Below, one piece after another: positions 60,192 to 64,000 of a stretch of 64,000 bases of DNA. The stretch is from Onchidella celtica. Taxonomy: Eukaryota > Mollusca > Gastropoda > Systellommatophora > Onchidiidae. Position 1 is the first letter of the stretch. Each line of letters opens with the position of its first letter. The notes under the pieces were generated by a model. It was not told where the DNA came from and did not search any database. It was given only the letters and a program-made list of their open reading frames with translations. The DNA is taken from contig OZ007575.1 in NCBI GenBank assembly GCA_963931925.1, forward strand, positions 40,595,846-40,659,845. Direction: 5' to 3'. The position numbers and the translations under genes were made by a program.

Positions 60192-63100
60192 TTATTTCTT
60201 GGCAAAAGTAATTTTCATGGCATTTGTGGGTGTGATCTTGAAGCCCTGCAGTGCACCCTTGGCTGCTCCAGCCTGTACATCAGTCTCAAACTCTACAAAT
60301 GCAATATCATGACGACCTGGTACCAATCGAACTTCTTTAAAACCCGGAAATCTGAAAAGTTAAGTGAATGAAAGAGTACAATTAGAAAAAAGTTTATATA
60401 GTCTCCACTACCCTCTCACACAATACAAAACTGTTTTGAGCTTTTACCATTGGAATCCAAATGGTGAACAATGTGTGATCAAAATCCAACTAAAAATACA
60501 TGAAAAGAGATTTTAAAAAATATATCAAGGCTAATTCGAAACCAGCGATGCAAAATTTGGTAAAAGTATATTTTCTTAAATGGGAAAAGGACAGAGACAG
60601 TCTTGGAGGACATATATATGTTCATAATCACTGCAATAAATTTAGGCAGTGGCCCTTTGCTCACAGATGAACATTCTGGTGGTGGAAATGATGAGTCTGG
60701 GTTTTGACACCAAGTCACCCTGACAGCAAGCAATTATCTTGCCCCTTCACAATTTACCACCAAAATTTATTTGGAGAAATGCAAACTGTCTATGGGTATA
60801 CAGAAATTAATATCGAAACCTTGCCTGTGTGTTTTAAAATAATGACAGATTGCCGGTACTGCTTTTAGTCCAGTACTACCGCACAAAAAATAGCAAGTGG
60901 AACCAGTAAAAACACCTATTGGGACCAGTGGAAAAAATGTTCTGGTATACTCTTTTATACTCACTGATTGAACAACATAGACAACATCATTTCTGATGTA
61001 TCTTCAGGCAAGTTAGTGATGAACAAGATCTGATTTGGAGGCTGTTCTGGGATAGCATTGATGGCTGGTGGCACAGCTGGTGGTGCTCCTGGTGCTGGAG
61101 CAGCAGGGGCTGCTTGATTCAATTGTGGTGGCGCTGTGAATGAAACAAATAGAACATAAGTTACTGGACGCAAGACAATCTGTGATTCTATTTTCATAAA
61201 ATCCAGGCCTTTGAAAATTGTAACAAATTCTTTGATATTTCTTTACCTTGTGAATAACACTGGCCAATGTTCTTAACCTGGTAACAAAACTAAAACCAGC
61301 ATAAGGTTATGGCAAAATTTGGGGGGGGGGGGGGGGGGGTTTTACATATTTAACCATTACAAGTTGCAGTGATCAACTGTTTGCCCTCTTCCTACCATAA
61401 CAATTACATGCTGCCCACTCCTGTGCTGTACTTTTGGTTACACAAATGCCAACTTTTGATATCCTTGTAAAAAGCAAAAGATATAGCTGTAAGTTTTATT
61501 GCCTGCTAGAACTAGTATCCGGGTGGTAGAAAGTTTAGTCTGCTCTTATTGTTGATACAAGATGTGTTAAAAATGCTTAAGTCAATCACAAGTTATGATT
61601 TTTTAATAATTATTGCAAAATTGCACTTAGGTACAGAATGTTGTGGCCTCCTATCCTGTATATACCAGGAACAAACTGCTTCAACATGGCAAATAGAGGT
61701 TAAAAACACAAATCTTCTAACCATCTTTTGAAACATGCAAGTGCTGTTGCATAGCAAACAAAACAAAAAAAACTTTCCCCTGATTTTATTATATTTTGAT
61801 CAGACCATCAATCCCGTGAAGTTCAACTACACTCCTGTAGTGAGGCCCACAGTGAAGAATTAATAACTCACCTCTTGGTGTAATCTGTGGTGGTGGACCC
61901 TGTGCAGCTGCCTGTGCACCAACATCTGAAGCTCCTTGGGCTCTGAAAACAGAAGAACAGGTGTTGACAGAACAATTACAACACTACTATTTTTCAATTG
62001 ATGGCAAATAAAAAAAATTAAAAAGTCACTAATCATCCTGCAAGGAAAAGCAAATACGGCAATGCGATCACACAGCTAGTGCTAACCAAGCAAGGCTCTT
62101 CATAATTTAATATACAAAAAATTTTACCTCAACAAATTGTTTTCATTTGGAAAAAATCTGGCAAAAATTTATGTTGTAAGTGAAACTGCTTTAAAAGAAT
62201 CAGAATCACAGGAAACATTGATAAGTGACTTACAAGTCAATGAAATGAAAAAATCATTTGATCAACAACAAAAAAAAATAATGAAAATAAAAAACCAGGG
62301 CTATTTAAACAAGTCTTCCTTGGACATTTCGCAGATTGTATTATACTTTTATCAGACCACGAATCCAGTGATGTGAAGTTCAACTACACTCCTGTAGTGA
62401 AGCCTGGGTGGCTCCCCTTCATCTTAAACAAATACATTAACTTCTATCAGTCAAGGCAGACCTGTCAAATGTGGCATCCTGCTACCAGATTGGACTTATG
62501 CAACTTAGTGATACATTTATAAACCACTATATGACATACTAAACCATCCCTACAGCCCCCCCCCCCCCCCCCCCCATAACAGACTTGCCAACCCCCAATT
62601 GTTCTTTTGCTTATTTTCCGTCACAGAAACTGATATTTTTGCTAATTTTCTGGGAAAAAACGTTTATTTCATGACCGGAAACAACATAGGTCTAATGGCA
62701 GAATTTTACATTGGACAAGTGAATAAACTTAAACTGATAAAGAGCCTCTTTCTCTACTGATTCCATCATAGATGCCTCGTGATTTTTCATAAATTTATCC
62801 ACTGCCCCTGACCGAGCATTAGATCTAGTTTTCATTTCCTCAAGCTTGCTGTGCTTTGCCCCACTCTGATGTCTTTATATCTCGTGAGCCCAATGTTCCA
62901 ATATAAAAGTCACTGTTGCAGCATAGGCAGTGTGCAAAATATTGAGAGTTGCTCTTTTTTCATGTGTATTCCTTGATGAATGGGAACGTCATCTTGTAGG
63001 AGTTGAGGAAGACTCGCATGGCTACGTGTCGCATAATGGTTCATACATTGTCCAAAAATGTGTACTGGCGCTATTTGCTGCGTATTTGTGTCACTTTTGT

Positions 63101-63377
63101 GTATCAAAATATGCAATTGCATACAGGTTGGCAAGTCTGCCATAATAAGTAACACCCATGCGGCAGTGGTACAATTGAGGAACTACAAGAAAATCAGGTT
63201 TATTATAATCATCCACTTTTATAGAATAACTCAACAATTGAGAAAGTTTCACCTTGACTTCTTCTTGCGCTTTCCTCCTTCATCATCGTGTTTTTCTCTG
63301 GGTCTCTTGGGCTGTTCAACGTAAGTACCTTTCAGTTTTGCTATCACTTCTGAGTCTTTCTTTGCAAACTGAATTCT
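60192..63377 (-). CDS. SNRPA: U1A/U2B''-type spliceosomal snRNP protein (3' four exons, partial)
   Basis: Exons 63377-63253, 61942-61872, 61133-60965 and 60351-60192 join in phase to the last 174 residues. They begin with the end of RRM1 ([20 protein letters not shown]). A basic stretch (KRKKKSR) and an Ala/Pro/Gln-rich linker follow. RRM2 has RNP2-like [34 protein letters not shown] (RNP1 region) and the terminal MKITFAKK. In vertebrates U1A binds stem-loop II of U1 snRNA and U2B'' stem-loop IV of U2 snRNA. Many invertebrates have a single protein (snf in Drosophila), and this fragment cannot separate them. The linker favours U1A/snf. The N-terminal RRM1 exons lie beyond the right edge. AATAAA overlaps the stop codon (60191-60196), and a GAGCC-family transposon lies just downstream. 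Confidence 0.93.
61321..61339. repeat. Poly-G tract (19 G)
   Basis: An uninterrupted run in the snRNP gene intron 61134-61871. A 20-base poly-C lies at 62556-62575 in the next intron. Confidence 0.9.
61805..62400 (+). repeat. Dispersed 50-bp duplication
   Basis: ATCAGACCA..AATCC.GTGA followed by AGTTCAACTACACTCCTGTA and GTGA occurs at about 61799-61847 and again at about 62350-62401. The exon 61872-61942 lies between them. It is a direct repeat about 552 bp apart, of unknown origin. Confidence 0.7.
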
Positions 63378-63670
63378 CTGTAAAATAAACATACATGTAA
63401 AAAGAAAAAAAACATTATATTTGTTCAGTGATTTACATTTTCTACATTATGAAACAACATTTATCTCCCCAAATTTTAGACAGATAAATGCAGAAATTAT
63501 CTGTAACAATATAAAGTCCTTTTCCCCTCTCCAACATAACAAAAGCCGCCAGCAAAGATGATCTTATTCCATCAATCAATCTGTAAATCCCACTTTTCAT
63601 CCCCTTCAAAACATTAATGCAACGAAACTTGGTTATAATGAATTCCTATGTTCTGATAAAGATTTCTGTT

Positions 63671-63749
63671 TTAACTCACTCGCTGCCGGACCCGAAAAGG
63701 TTGGAAAAATTTCGTTGAGCTGAAAAATGGGCAGCAGCGAGTGAGTTAA
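63671..63749. mobile_element. TTAA-type MITE 5 (79 bp)
   Basis: Exact TTAA flanks with a 12-bp perfect inverted repeat CTCACTCGCTGC and a 47-bp core. It is the smallest of the five TTAA elements and shares the CTCACT start with MITE 1. It lies upstream of the first visible snRNP exon, presumably in an intron. Confidence 0.82.
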
Positions 63750-64000
63750 GCCAAGGTCTTGTAGATGTAATTCCAATAGAAAGGGCAAATAACACAGTAA
63801 AGAATAAATCCAGTTTTTCTCTTCCTTTTTGTGGTTGCTTTTCTTGGTAACAAATGTACATAAACTGGGGTTACAGGAGATATTTCCATTTTTGGCATTC
63901 ACAGCTGTAATGATGGCTGTGCCCACTATCGATACCGAAGGGAGAAGAGGGTTGAAGATTTCCAGTTTGGTCTGCTACCAACTGGGTTGATGTGAAGGCA

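Overview
The window is animal nuclear DNA. It is AT-rich, has long introns with GT-AG splice sites, and is dense in short DNA transposons, palindromic TACATGTA motifs and poly-G tracts. The style suggests a marine invertebrate, perhaps a mollusc, but nothing in the window fixes the species. Gene models were made by joining exons by eye at canonical splice sites, with reading phase checked at every junction.

Four conserved eukaryotic genes can be read with confidence. (1) 2267-16006 (+): the last ten coding exons of a nucleosome assembly protein 1 (NAP1L1/NAP1L4-type histone chaperone), ending in the conserved CKQQ tail; its N-terminal exons lie left of the window. (2) 21958-44658 (-): a complete CNOT4 gene, 18 coding exons and 863 residues, an E3 ubiquitin ligase of the CCR4-NOT system with RING, RRM and CCCH finger. 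(3) 47183-56393 (+): a complete SCNM1 gene, 6 exons and 381 residues, a minor-spliceosome zinc-finger protein. (4) 60192-63377 (-): the last four exons of a U1A/U2B''-type snRNP protein (snf/SNRPA/SNRPB2); its first RRM lies mostly beyond the right edge. CNOT4 and SCNM1 are head to head around 47 kb and share a short promoter with an NRF1-type palindrome. NAP1L/CNOT4 and SCNM1/SNRPA are tail to tail. Three of the four act in RNA metabolism (mRNA decay, minor splicing, major splicing). A weaker candidate gene 3' end (58119-58539, -) and a candidate two-exon microprotein (35692-36508, +) are also listed.

Most of the remaining sequence is intron or intergenic DNA shaped by transposons. The left edge holds a decayed piggyBac-like transposase. 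Five short elements with TTAA (in one case TTAA/TTAT) flanks and different terminal inverted repeats look like non-autonomous piggyBac relatives. Two copies of an unassigned family share a GAGCC(A/G)TTCTCAAAAGGT terminus. Further inverted-repeat elements sit at 13.55, 23.85 and 56.81 kb. The 8.2-kb third coding intron of CNOT4 is the richest stretch: a CpG-rich block, a TTAA element, a ~191-bp satellite with three-monomer higher-order structure, a 1.7-kb inverted-repeat transposon, and a six-unit array with a conserved box every ~164 bp. The 16.1-21.9 kb intergenic region and most introns contain no gene that I can support.
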